Source: Cranoglanis bouderius (taxonomy: Eukaryota; Chordata; Actinopteri; Siluriformes; Cranoglanididae). Taken from it: DNA of 64,000 nt. The notes beneath the pieces are model-generated. The model saw nothing but the letters and a program-made list of their open reading frames with translations. It made no database searches and was not told where the DNA came from. Both the position numbers and the translations under genes were made by a program. Of this stretch, positions 47,946 to 59,649 are shown piece by piece. Every line of letters begins with the position of its first letter. The first letter of the stretch is position 1. Where the stretch lies: positions 2,360,516 through 2,424,515 of the forward strand of contig CM042568.1 in the NCBI GenBank assembly GCA_023630585.1, in the 5' to 3' direction.

Positions 47946-48750
47946 TGAATTTGATTTATTTGTGTTGTAACTAGTTAAAACAGCATTTTCTTTGTAATGT
48001 ATTTTTTTTTTCTTGTAATGACACAGAAACTGGATTCTACAGATGTATCTATTCCTCGTTTGTTCTGAGTAAACCACGCTGAGTTGTGTTCTAGGCCTGT
48101 GTTTAGCTTCCTGATTAATGAAATTAACGAAGCAGCGATGATGAAAATAAACAGGATTTGTTTATTTCATTAACCCTTTCAGGCTCAGACACAACTTCTG
48201 TGTAGTAAACAGAGATAAACAGATCCCTAAACAGAGCCATCAAGTTAACTCGATCTGCTGGTCAGGATACTCAGGGCTCAGGGTCAAAGGTCATTTCTGT
48301 GATTGTTGTGCCTCATTTCTGAGTGCCGCAGTGTGTCATTTCTGAGCGGCTCAAACACGGAGCTTAACGAGGGATTTGTTAAACACTTAACTATTAAGCA
48401 TCATCTTTATTTCTTTTTCTGATAAAGTGTGTGTGTGTTGGATAAACGAGGAATAGTTGAAGCAGCATCTGTCCTCTTTCTTCTCCTCTCCCCTGTGTAA
48501 TTACGCAGCACAATGGCAGTGGGAGGCGAGCCCCTTCACTCCGTCACGCTAATTCAATATAAATGTAAATGACCACGCTGAGAGAATAAAGAAACCTCGA
48601 TCTGTTTACATGTCTAATCACAATAAAAGCGTGCTGAGTGAAATATGAATGCAAGACGCATCACCATTATGTGATAAGAGAGATGGAGGAGGAGACAAGT
48701 GCCGTGTTTAAACCTTACATTTGTGTTCTTACATCTGGATGAAGCACTGT
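47946..48750. other. Nothing recognised
   Basis: Unique DNA, no supported exon. Confidence 0.4.
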
Positions 48751-48754
48751 TTCT

Positions 48755-49800
48755 GTTACTCTTTCTGTTACTGTTACTATTACCCTGACTCATACTGTTA
48801 CTGTTACTCTTACTGTTACCCTGACTCATACTGTTACTCTTACTGTTACTGTTACCCTGACTCATACTGTTACTGTTACCCTGATGCATACTGTTACACT
48901 TACTGTTACCCTGACTCATACTGTTACTGTTACTGCTACTCTTACTGTTACCCTGACTCATACTGTTACTCTCACTGTTACTGTTACCCAGACTCATACT
49001 GTTACTCTCACTGTTACTGTTACCCTGACTCATACTGTTACTGTTACCCTGACTCATACTGTTACTGTTACCCTGATGCATACTGTTACACTTACTGTTA
49101 CCCTGACTCATACTGTTACTGTTACTGCTACTCTTACTGTTACCCTGACTCATACTGTTACTCTTACTGTTACTGTTACCCTGACTCATACTGTTACTCT
49201 CACTGTTACTGTTACCCTGACTCATACTGTTACTGTTACTGTTACCCTGACTCATACTGTTACTCTCACTGTTACTGTTACCCTGACTCATACTGTTACT
49301 CTCACTGTTAGTTACCCTGACTCATACTGTTACTGTTACTGTTACCCTGACTCATACTGTTACTCTCACTGTTACTGTTACCCTGACTCATACTGTTACT
49401 GTTACCCTGACTCATACTGTTACTGTTACCCTGATGCATACTGTTACACTCACTGTTACCCTGACTCATACTGTTACTGTTACTGCTACTCTTACTGTTA
49501 CCCTGACTCATACTGTTACTCTTACTGTTACTGTTACCCTGACTCATACTGTTACTCTCACTGTTACTGTTACCCTGACTCATACTGTTACTCTCACTGT
49601 TACTGTTACCCTGACTCATACTGTTACTGTTGCTGTTACACTGACTCATACTGTTACTGTTACTGTTACCCTGACTCATACTGTTACTCTCACTGTTACT
49701 GTTACCCTGACTCATACTGTTACACTTAATGTTACTGTTAGTTTTACTCATGCTCTTACTGTTACTCATACTGTTACTGTCACTGTTACTCACTGGTACT
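48755..49800 (+). repeat. CTGTTAC/TGACTCAT minisatellite
   Basis: Units of 24-36 bp alternate ACCCTGACTCATACTGTTAC with CTGTTACTGTTA or CTCTCACTGTTA. The variant ACCCTGATGCATACTGTTAC marks a higher-order unit at 48881, 49073 and 49431. About 25 TGACTCA words are present by eye. Long open frames on both strands (SQGNSNS and YCYPDS repeats) are artefacts. Confidence 0.95.
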
Positions 49801-49970
49801 ACAATGTTACTTTTTGTCCAGCTGGGAATGTTGTGTGAGCATCATCTAAAAGCATCCATCAGTTTGGTTTTACATTCTTGATCAGTACTGCAAAAATTAC
49901 CACTCTTTTTCGAACAGGACATGTAAAACTTTATTAACATTTTATATTTGATCTTAAAGACTCTAAACAT

Positions 49971-50013
<43 letters not shown>

Positions 50014-50307
50014 AAAAAAATATTTAAATATATTTTTCTACACATGCTATTTTGTAATAATTTCTATTACTTCTGTTTCTGTAAATCTTATAGAGCAGCT
50101 TTTAGGAAGAAATTTTCCCTCTGGGATGAATAAACTCTTACCGTTTACCTGGGGCTTGGAAGACGATAAAAGTATTTGAATATGAACTTCATATATTTGA
50201 AGGATATACACATAAAGTTATGTTTTTCACTGTGGTGTATTTAATAAATGTATAATTTTGCCAATTTTTTTTTTTTGAACATGCAAGGGGTAAGACTTGC
50301 CTTTAAA

Positions 50308-50400
<93 letters not shown>

Positions 50401-50428
50401 AATTTAATATTAAAATATTCATATTACA
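49801..50428. other. AT-rich DNA with microsatellites
   Basis: (TTTA)n at 49968-50010 and (TA)n at 50317-50397. No gene. Confidence 0.6.
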
Positions 50429-51925
50429 TATATAGTGGGTATAGAAAAGAATCACCCCCCTTTAAAATAATCACATTTAGTTGCTTTTCAGCCTGAAATG
50501 AAGACGGAGACAGTTTTTGTTTTATCCAGCTGTATTTACTCAGTGCAACTTATAACATCCAAGTAAAAGATTTAACACCAACATGTCAGAAAAAAATTAA
50601 AAAACAGAATCACTGAGTTGGAAAAAGGATCACCCCCCTGCTTTAATTTGCCTTAATTTTTATAATTCCAGCCTTTAGTCTGTTGGGATATGTCTCTACT
50701 AAATTTGCACATCTAGACTTTGTAATATTTGCCTGCTCAGTCACCATCTATTTGATGGTGACCGTTTGTGGACTGCAGTCTTCAAGTCATTCCACAGATT
50801 TTCAATGGGGTTTAAGTCTGGGCTCTGACTAGGCCATGCAAGGACATTCACCTTTTTCTCCTTCAACCACTGTGTGGTCAGTTTTGCTGTGTGCTTTGGG
50901 TCATTGTCATGTTGGAAGTTAAACCTTATTCCCATTGACAACTTTCTGGCAGAAGGCAGCAGATTTTCCTCAAGAATTTGACAGTATTTTGCCCCATCCA
51001 TTTTCCTTCTATCCCGACAAGTGCTCCAGTCCCTGCTGCAGAGAAACGCCCCCATAACAGGATATTACCACCTCCATGCTTTACTGTAGGAATGGTGTTA
51101 TTTGGATGGTGAGCTGTATTGGATTTCTGCCAGACATATCGTTTGGTGTTGAGGCCAAATAATTAAATTTTAGTCTCATCTGACCATAACACCTTTTTCC
51201 ATGTGGCCTCAGAATCTTCAAGGTGCATTTTGGCAAAGCTCAGTCATGACTGCATGTGGCCTTTCTTGAGGAGTGTTTTTTTTCTTGCAACCCTCCCATA
51301 CAAGCCACATTTGTGGAGAATTTGTGATATTGTTGTCACATGCACACAATGACCACTCTTTGTCATAAATTCCCGCAACTGCTTCAAAGTTGCTGAAGGC
51401 CTCTTGGTAGCCTCTCTGACCAGTTTCCTCCTGGCTCTTTCATCCAGTTTGGAGCGATGTCGTGATCCAGAGAGGGTCTATGTTGTACCAAATACCTTCC
51501 ACTTCTTAATAATAGACTTCACTGTGTTTCTAGGCATTGATAAAGCCTTTGAAATTTTTTGTATCCATCTCCTGACTTGTGTCTGTCCACAACGGTTTCC
51601 CGGAGGTCATTTGACAGTGCCTTGCCACCCATAGTTGACTGTTTGCTTCAGTTGCACTACCAAGGACTGAAACTCCAGGAAAGCTCTTTTCATGCTGAGC
51701 TAATCAAAATGACCACAGCTGATCACAGTTGAAAGTCAAATGGCTTTGTGTGCCATTGAGAAGGTGATTAGCTACACCTTATTGAGTTTACAAGTCATTT
51801 TTAGGAGGGGGGGTGATCCTTTTTCCAACTCAGTGATTCTGTTTTTTATTTCTTTTATTTTTTTCTGACATGTTGATGTTATATCTTTCACTTGGATGTT
51901 ATAAGTTGCACTGAGTAAATACATA
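50429..51925 (-). mobile_element. Tc1-like element, right terminus eroded
   Basis: The left end (TATAGTGGGTATAGAAAAGA, then ATCACCCCCC) is a known fish Tc1-type terminus. The subterminal block AGTGCAACTTATAACATCCA ... ATCACTGAGTTGGAAAAAGG at about 50535-50630 recurs inverted at 51818-51923. The outer right end has been replaced by (TA)n. The element ends about 160 bp before the putative dnajb6 exon 9. Confidence 0.9.
50741..51632 (-). pseudogene. Tc1-like transposase, broken
   Basis: The minus-strand start at 51632 reads MGGKALSNDLRETVVDRHKS, then YKKFQRLYQ. After frame disruptions, the C-terminal part reads [20 protein letters not shown] (second Asp) and [18 protein letters not shown] (Glu), closing early after HKRSPSN. 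Confidence 0.88.
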
Positions 51926-52086
51926 TTACTATATATATATATATATATTTGATGTGAAAAAGGCTGAAGGTGAAGCGCCTGGGATTTCCAGGGAAACTTA
52001 CACACTTTTCTATACAGCGTGTTTCTATACAGCACGTGTTCTGGTGTATATTTATTATAGATCTCTATCTGTCCATTTTCACACAG

Positions 52087-52185
52087 ATATCAACGCTCCG
52101 AGCGCCCTGCCTGGCCCCGCGTCTCACTCCCGTTACCTTAGAAACGCCACAGACGAAGACGATGGGGAAAGAGGAAGCTCCAGAG
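52087..52185 (+). CDS. dnajb6: Probable dnajb6 long-isoform exon 9
   Basis: A 99-nt open block between ATTTTCACACAG and CAGAG|GTCTGA. Splicing from the donor at 26729 joins G to AT and reads DINAPSALPGPASHSRYLRN and then TDEDDGERGSSR. The human long isoform, as I recall it, has a comparable PRPAS..R segment followed by the acidic SEEEGEQDR, so the order PAS, Arg, acidic cluster, Arg is shared. Human exon 9 is longer and starts with an ALAEERMRRGQ segment that I cannot find in this window. The donor is weak, and the frame stays open through the next 132-nt intron. Confidence 0.6.
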
Positions 52186-52317
52186 GTCTGAAACCATACA
52201 CCACCCGCTCAGCTGATTTAACACCAAATGATTCACTATGTTATGTTTTGTTAGTGAAAATATGTCATGCAGATATTTCTAAAGACCTTAAATTATTATT
52301 TTTTTGTTCTCTTGCAG

Positions 52318-52418
52318 GATTTTTTGAAAACAGAAGAAAGAAACACTGGAGAGCAGACACGGACAACAAAAAGAAGATCAATCCACGTCTGGCACCAAGG
52401 ATCGGCTCCTGGTTCTGA
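52318..52418 (+). CDS. dnajb6: Probable dnajb6 long-isoform terminal exon 10
   Basis: A strong acceptor (TTTGTTCTCTTGCAG) precedes 52318. The exon reads FFENRRKKHWRADTDNKKK, then NPRLAPRIGSWF and TGA at 52416-52418. The basic clusters occupy the place of the Lys-rich nuclear localisation tail of the human long isoform. The long form totals 927 nt, 308 residues, in phase throughout. AATAAA lies 35 nt after the stop. The alternative is an exon pair of an unrelated gene whose other exons are not visible. Confidence 0.6.
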
Positions 52419-52452
52419 ACTTTCACTTTAAAAAAAAAAAAAAAAGAGAGAT

Positions 52453-52458
52453 AATAAA
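52453..52458 (+). terminator. dnajb6: Polyadenylation signal, putative dnajb6 long isoform
   Basis: AATAAA in an A-rich run just after the long-isoform stop, followed by GT-rich GTGTAGAGTGTGTATTA. The A-rich context makes a chance match possible. Confidence 0.45.
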
Positions 52459-52459
52459 A

Positions 52460-52760
52460 AAAAACAGAAGAGGTGTAGAGTGTGTATTATACTATATTAT
52501 AGTTTTCATTTTGAAATCAAAATGCCTTCACATGAGTTTTCTTCCTGTATCTGGATAATGTCACCACTGGGGACTTTCTAAGGGCATTGAGAAGAGTTTT
52601 AGTCACCCAGACATTGTGATATTATCATTGGAAATGTAGATTTTATTTTTATTATAAAAGTGAAGTAAGAATCTGAAAACTATTCAGTCATTATTCAGCG
52701 CAACAATTCATGATCACGAGACCATTATGAGATCATTATTTATTAAATGTGGTGTGTGTG
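52460..52760. other. Nothing recognised
   Basis: AT-rich DNA after the putative long-isoform end. Confidence 0.4.
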
Positions 52761-52762
52761 TA

Positions 52763-53732
52763 GAGATGGGTGATATGGCAAAAATATCATAATCATGATA
52801 CATCAATGAGAAACTTCTGTGAGACTCGATATGTATCATGATATACAGGCAGTGAAACAATAGTGTTGGATTTTAATACGAGAAGTATGAATTTATATTA
52901 AATTATTTAACACTGCAAAAAAGAAAATGTAATTTATTTATTTTTTTAACGCTTACATTGAACAACTTTAAAAATTTAGAGAATTTGAACAAAAAATTGA
53001 ACACTAAATCAGCTACTTCCAATCAGAGTTTGTTGCAATATCATGATAAAATAAATGTTAAAAAAATATATATTGTGAAAACCAAAGAAAAAAAAAAGTA
53101 TTCTGATGTAATTGATTCAATTCAATTCAATTAAATTTTATTTGTATAGAGCTTAACAATATACATCGTCACAAAGCAGCTTTACAGAGATACATAAATT
53201 TTGGATCTAAATTTTAAATTGATAAATGTATCCCCAATGAGCAAGCCGGTGGCGACAGTGACAAGGAAAAACTCCCTGAGACAACATGAGGAAAAAACCT
53301 TGAGAGGAACCAGACTCAAAAGGGAACCCATCCTCATCTGGGTGACACTGGATAGTGCGATCATAAGTAAATCCCTTCTATAACTGTATGATACATGATA
53401 TAAAGTGCAACTGTGTAGTCAGGAGATTCATCACAGTCTCAACATGAAGTCTATTTTGCTGAAATCAAGAACTGTCCACCGATGGAGACCCGAGCGCAAA
53501 GTCTGTTTGTGAAATTGTTTGTGGAGGCTGTCCATATGGGCCCATCCTCAGCAACAGCGAGCGACCCATAGCGATGAGAACCCCAGAAGCAGAGCACCAG
53601 GATGGGCCAGGTCGTTTCAGAGAGAAGAACGGGTCAGGCCCATTACCACCCCAGGAGCAGCACGCGTAGAACTTGTGATGTGATTGACCATAATGTTGAT
53701 ATTTTACTGTCATATTGCTCAGCACTACACAA
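52763..53732. mobile_element. GGGYGATATGR-ended TIR repeat interrupted by a retroposon
   Basis: Left GAGATGGGTGATATGGCAAA, right the inverted partner GTGCTGAGCAATATGACAGT. The interior resembles 41556-41956. The retroposon at 53116-53675 splits it. Confidence 0.65.
53116..53675 (-). mobile_element. Retroposon with TTGAA tail and 12-bp target duplication
   Basis: Begins (TTCAA)n, then TATTTGTATAGAGC and AAGCAGCTTTACAGAGATAC, then GGAAAAACTCCCTGAGA and GGAACCAGACTCAAAAGGGA. This order is seen in a widespread fish repeat, as I recall it. The flanks are TGATGTAATTGA (53104-53115) and TGATGTGATTGA (53676-53687). Read on the minus strand the tail is (TTGAA)n, as expected for target-primed insertion. 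Confidence 0.75.
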
Positions 53733-53735
53733 TAC

Positions 53736-54350
53736 AAACACAATCAAACCTGATAAACAGCCATAAATAAGCATTCAAGTTGCCTTGCATAGCCTTAATG
53801 AATATGTAATTTGGTGCATTTGCACCCAAAAGTGTCAAATAGTGGGCGGAGTCAATGCAAATTGGTTAATTTATCAACTTTAGTGTGATTTACCATGACA
53901 TGAAAATCACTTAAGGAACACAGATTGTGAACTGATAATATAATTATTCTTTACGGTGAAAACTGAAAGGCAGCAATGAATAAATGAATACAGAAGGGCA
54001 GGTAATAAATTTGAAGAAGTCTGTTTCTGTCATTTGAAGGCATAAAAAATCTTAATAATAACCAAATATTTCTCAACAGTAGAGCTAGTATTACAACTAG
54101 TACTATGATAAATTTGCTTTTACTTTTTTTTTTTTTTTTTTTTTTTGTATAACACCTGTGTACCAGCAGTTCATCCGACTTGCTAATTTACAAAGGAGCT
54201 GCTTTATTTGGGACGTTTCTGAAATCAGGGTTCTGGTGTTTATATACACGTTCTGAATGCGTTTTAATCATGCAGGACTGAAACATTCAACAATACAGAC
54301 ATCTGATACAGCAACATAAAGGATGTACAGTAGGAATGATCTCTAATAGT
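53736..54350. other. Nothing recognised
   Basis: AT-rich DNA with a poly-T at 54124-54146. Confidence 0.4.
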
Positions 54351-54352
54351 TA

Positions 54353-54544
54353 CACTCTTAATGAAAAGGGTTCTTTAAGGGTTATTTGGATAAAACGATT
54401 GGGTTCTAAGCATCCAAAAGAGCAGTCGTAACCATTTCTGATAGGGAAACACTCCTCTGTTGTCAGGTTCTACATAGAACCTTTAAGGATTCCCTCAGAG
54501 GGAGAACCAAAGAACCTTTAAAAGTAGTGAATGCTTTAAGAGTG
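54353..54544. mobile_element. 192-bp MITE with TA target
   Basis: CACTCTTAATGAAAAGGGTT on the left and the inverted CACTCTTAAAGCATTC on the right, flanked by TA on both sides (54351-54352, 54545-54546). The inner parts also pair loosely (AAAGGTTCT-type words). A related fragment lies near 36117. Confidence 0.8.
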
Positions 54545-54546
54545 TA

Positions 54547-55105
54547 TTTAACACACACTTCCTGTCTGTAATGAACATCTCACTCTCGTTTTACATCATA
54601 GAGAAACCGTATTACTAAAACTGTATAAACACTAAAGGTGTAAATCGTGTGGAACTTTCTGGAGAACCCAGATCTCACCTTTTTATAACTGGTTCAATCG
54701 AAATATTCAGATTATAAACTGCTGTTCCTGTTTACGTCCTCTGTATACTGCATCTACTGTATAAGGTACTTTTATTTATAGACTTTTTTTTTTTTTCAAT
54801 AAGAAAAAAATATATTTTGTCTTAGACTAGTAAAGTTCCATATTTTATCTATAAAGACTTTTGTGAATACATTTAGATTTATATTTAAGCTTTCTATATA
54901 GACAATATGCTAAATAGTTTTTAAGCAATAAACAAAAAGCTTTTACAATTTTCCATTAAAAAACCTGTACACTAAATGATTGTGAGTTCACTGACTGACT
55001 CGATCCCCAACTAATTTATTATTCTACTTACAAATAATGTCAAAGTACGAACAAAAACGGGTTTAGCTCAAAAGAGAAATATTTAATGGTTGTTTTTCAC
55101 AGTGC

Positions 55106-55144
<39 letters not shown>

Positions 55145-56273
55145 AAATTTTAAAGTCCTGATATTTAGTTTTATGAGACGCTTGGACATGTTTCTAATGT
55201 GATCTAATCTGAAGTGGAATGGAAAAATAAAATCACAGGGTGATAAGCAGCCCAATAATCTGCTCAAGATTTCTACAGGTGGAGAAAATCCTGAAACGCT
55301 GCTGCAGGAAAACTGAACGTTTACTTTAAGCGGACTTACAGACTAGTCATTCTCGTTTTTCACTTACCTTCCAACACCCCACTTTAACGTTAAATCCGTT
55401 TCAGATTTCCCCATCTGTAGGAGCGCCAGAGGTCGTCACCATCTCCCTGACGGTTTAAACACATTTCAAAAAATAAACCTTTTGTAAACATGCCATCTGA
55501 TTTCTTATTTCTTTTAATAAAACTTTTATTATTAACATTTTCATTTCGTTCCGTAATTGAGACGAAACACAGAGCTGCCCTGGACATACTGCAGAGTTTA
55601 ATAACATCTGGGAAAAAACCTGATGGCAGAGGTGCCTGGTTTATGCTTTAGACGTAGCGCTTGTGATTTTTGACCCACTTTCCTATTTCCTTCCAGCTAA
55701 ATCTGAGGTCAGACTAAACACCAGTGAAACTCACCTGCTGGTAAAGCTGATGCCCCGAAGGGGAAAGGACGCGGGGTGAGGAAAAACACACATTCGTTTC
55801 CGGCAGCAGTTACTTTTACTTTGTAGCACGTCGACTTTATCTACGTGAACTTTGACCTGTGAATTGTGAGTTAAAGGCTGTTAGCGTTCAGCCTTCCGTC
55901 TGCTTTGTCTTAAAACTCTCCACCAGCTAGGATTTTCCTTCTTAACATTGGGCCTCGCTTATCAAGCTGGATACAAATCGTTTACTCGATAATAAATCGT
56001 TTACTCATGAAATGTGGTATTCATGGAAATCCCATAATTTTGGAAAAATGTTCGTATCCTACTCGTGCTCCTGAGTGTGTGTAAATTTACACATAAGAAC
56101 ATTAACTTATTTGGAGTCTCTATCAGAAACACATCCTCATGCTAGGTCACTAGGTCAGGGTACCTAAGAGCACCATCCAGAACTATATTGTTGGTATTAA
56201 TTAAATAATACGAGTAATAAGGAAAGCGATCCAACACAAACCCATAAATTAAGACAAATAAAACTAATCAGTC

Positions 56274-56362
<89 letters not shown>

Positions 56363-57295
56363 TTATATATTTCTGTAAAGCTGCTTTGGGACAATGTCCA
56401 TTGTTAAAAGCGCTATACAAATAAAACTGAATCGAATTGAATTATGACGAATGAAATGGCGGTGTATAAACGGAGGACGGGCCGTTCTGTTATAAATAGC
56501 TTATGAATCTAGGATGGCTTATAAAACTGTTCAGACCTCATTCACTGTTTTTCAGGTGCTGTCACATTGATAAATATTTTTTACTGGCATAGAAGTGAAT
56601 CAAAATAACTTCCTCTTCTGCATTTCTACCTTTTCTTTCATCATTTAGACGTCTTTTTGTGCTCCCAGCCCTCAGCCCTCTGTCTCTCTGCTTAACCTTT
56701 TATGGAGTTTTGTGGGCGTCACTAAATGCAAATGAGCTGTCGGGAAAGCTCTTGATCAACTTACGAACAAGGAAAATCAGCCTTTCTGAGACTTTTGTAA
56801 ACCCAGCAGAATATTTGAGTTCGGTTTGGGTTACACAAACATTGACACACCACTTTACTGAAATATTGATGAATGAGGTCCATTATTAGCATCTCTGTAT
56901 TACATTCGTTGTTCCAAGACGTTTAATGAAGTGTTTAAGTGTTGTTCTCGACCGCGGTGAACTCTCAGAGAAAGCATCATGAGAGCAATACGAGTGTGAT
57001 TAAGCGTTCTTCAACATGAAATGTGTCATTCTTTTAATCATGGATGATGCACTGAAGGCGATAAATCAGAACCTTTATTCAGACAAGATGAAGTAATGAA
57101 TAAACCACTGCGTTGTGCTGCTGTAGTCACGCTGTGATAAAGCGGGGTCACTGTTACCGTTCTGTCTATAACGGAACGTCCTCAAGTGTTTTATTTCTCT
57201 TGTACCACAGCAATTTCCAATGATTCCAATGTTTAACACCATATCTTTATCTGTTTATAGTTATATTGAATTTTTTATCAATGCAAGAGGCAGAC
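54547..57295. other. Gene-free AT-rich DNA with microsatellites
   Basis: (TA)n at 55110-55140 and 56278-56358. At 56365-56441 a 3' fragment of the TTGAA-tailed retroposon family in + orientation (AAAGCTGCTTTGGGACAATG, then AATCGAATTGAATTA). A repeat X fragment at 57165-57240. No exon supported. Confidence 0.55.
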
Positions 57296-57299
57296 CCGT

Positions 57300-57740
57300 C
57301 TATCTGAACAGGAGGTAGGTAGGTAAACAAAGAAGTAAGAAATGAATTAAGTCAATAAACAAATCAGCAAAAAATAACTAACTAAATAAAACAAACAAGC
57401 AAAAAATCAAACAAGCAAATAAATGAACAAGCAAGCGAGCATATAAGCAAATTAAAGGGTAAACAATTAAATGAGAACGCAATTATGTAAACAAAGCAAA
57501 GCAAACCACTCACTAAGCAAAGTAACAGGTAAGCAAATACGTAAGAAGGTAATTAAGTAAACAAAACTTTTAATAAATCAGCAACAAAAAAAAAATAATT
57601 AACTAAATAAATACATACATAAATAAGCAAGCAAATAAACTAATAAGTATCCAATTAACTAAATAAAATATAAATAAATAAGCAAACAAGCAAACAAACA
57701 CAAACCAACAGACAAGGAAGCAAACAAACAAACAAATAAA
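57300..57740 (+). repeat. Degenerate tetranucleotide low-complexity tract
   Basis: Long run of AAAC, AAAT, AAGC and AAGT words with variable order. The minus-strand open frame through it is an artefact. Confidence 0.85.
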
Positions 57741-57756
57741 TAAACCCTTTGGTCTG

Positions 57757-57757
<1 letters not shown>

Positions 57758-57819
<62 letters not shown>
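57758..57819 (+). repeat. (TTA)n microsatellite
   Basis: About 20 perfect TTA units. Confidence 0.97.
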
Positions 57820-57824
57820 GTCAG

Positions 57825-59210
57825 TTTATTAAACCTCTCCTCTCCTGCACTGCTGTATAAATGTTCCTCAGTGTTACTCAAACTCAGACCGAATAAACGC
57901 AGACTATCAGTCTGTCAGTCTATCAGTCTGTCAGTCTATCAGTCTATACAGACTGTCACTAAACCCAAACCCAACGTGAAAACACGTGAAAGCGTCATTT
58001 CTGCACTGGATGTCTCTGTGTATCTGTTCGGTGTGATGAACTGTGATGGACGAGTGATCAGACAGCATGGCAGGGTCGGCCATGGCGCCGCTCTCTTTCA
58101 CTTCCTGTTTCTCCATGAACTATACGCTTGAACAGGATTTTAAATGGTACAACTTTTGTCAGTCGACAGGAAATGACATCAGCGCACACGCTTATAGAAG
58201 CCGTGTGTGGAGCTCTAGCCCTGGTGCGGAAAACGTTCCCGTCTGTGTGTGTCGTGTTTCGGTTGTTTTCAGTGGTTATGGTTATGCTGCTATGAATACA
58301 TAAATACAGAGAGTATAATCACCTAATGGTGGGTCTGATGACCTGTTCTCTGCTTTGTGCTGTGTTGTAGTGTGCTGTGCGGACACTAGGAGGCGCTGTT
58401 GATCAGGTCTGTGAGTATGCACACTCTGAGGATGATGGGAAATCACTGACGTGCAGCCAGTAAGATTTTATTATATCACATTTTATATTAAATCTCAAAT
58501 CTCAGTGTTAATATATTACTGTATAGAAATCCTACAGAGTCGTATCTATAGATCTCACACCTGAACACGTTATTACAAGAAACTTCAACAGGCTTGCTGG
58601 AAAGTCTTAGGCTTACAGCTAATCCTGATTCCCTGAATGTTTTCTTTGAGGGTTTCGGGTTAATAAAATAGGACTGGGGTAAAACTTTATCATAGAACTA
58701 CAACTGAAATGATAGCAGATCTAGAAGAAATAAAACCCGAAACAAACAAACGATAATTAGCATAAGGGTTTGCTAGGTGCTGACTATCTCAGAGCTTGTT
58801 AAATGTACTCAAAATAATGAAGGAAGAATGCTAATGAAGCTAAAACCAGCTGGTCAAGACGGATCGGATGAGGCTAGCTAGCTAACTCGAGCAGCCGTGC
58901 GACTAGCTAAACTAGCAAACTAATTTTTTTTAAAAACGATGTTTTTCATTGATTTATAGAGCGGTTTCGAGATCTACGGTTTGATATACGACGGCGCTGC
59001 TCAGAAGGTGTTGATAATGTGTTACGACTAACAACAGACCGACAATCTTCAGGTATTAGCTACACCAATGCGCTAACCTCAACACTTTCACTAACAGCAG
59101 AGGGGAAGATTAACATCAAAGCAGAGCAACAAGTGCAGCAAACGCTAGCACAAAACAAGCAAACAAACAAACAAACGAGCTGATTGGCTAATGCGCAGCT
59201 CCAGTAGGCA
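57825..59210. other. Nothing recognised
   Basis: A short (GTCAGTCTATCA)n run at 57913-57945. Open frames near 58.0-58.3 kb have neither splice context nor homology that I recognise. Confidence 0.4.
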
Positions 59211-59214
59211 GCTT

Positions 59215-59475
59215 TTAAATCCACAACACAGGACGACTGTTTATATCTAACGGAAATGAGAACATGAGCTCACTTGTCTCGCAGACGTTCCACAACATTA
59301 AATGTAACTATAAACGGATAAAAAGGATAATGTGTCATTCTTTAATAAAGTAATAACTGTGATTGCTGCTGTGGAAGAGGAATAAATCATATTGGGGATG
59401 TGCTGTTACAGGAAAATAATCAAACTTCAGATTGATAACAGAAACCTCTGCTTCATCACACCACCACACCACTGA
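59215..59475 (+). repeat. Repeat X, 3' half
   Basis: CAGACGTTCCACAACATTAA, ATGTAACTATAAACGGATAA and CTTCATCACACCACC, as in other copies. An (AAAT)n run follows at 59622-59647. Confidence 0.6.
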
Positions 59476-59649
59476 TTATTTTACTACAACAGCGCCACAC
59501 GCAGTGTGTTATTCCTTACATGAAGTACACAACAGGAGTCTGAGTCTGTGGGAAACGGCTTCCAGAAATGATCCGCAGCTGGATTTTATAAACAGCCGAG
59601 ATTCTAACATCACACTGTGGAAATAAATAAATAAATAAATAAATAAAAC

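Noticed and set aside
48614..49838. Low-complexity proteins (SQGNSNS, YCYPDS, TVTLTHTVT) on both strands
   Set aside because: Same cause: a minisatellite with period divisible by three.
57871..58303. Possible small gene near 58 kb (frames of 78-86 codons)
   Set aside because: Overlapping frames on both strands, partly in a tandem repeat, without promoter, splice or homology support.
58383..58397. Second CTCF-like motif (ACACTAGGAGGCGC)
   Set aside because: Two mismatches to the core, including the first C; too weak to list as a site.
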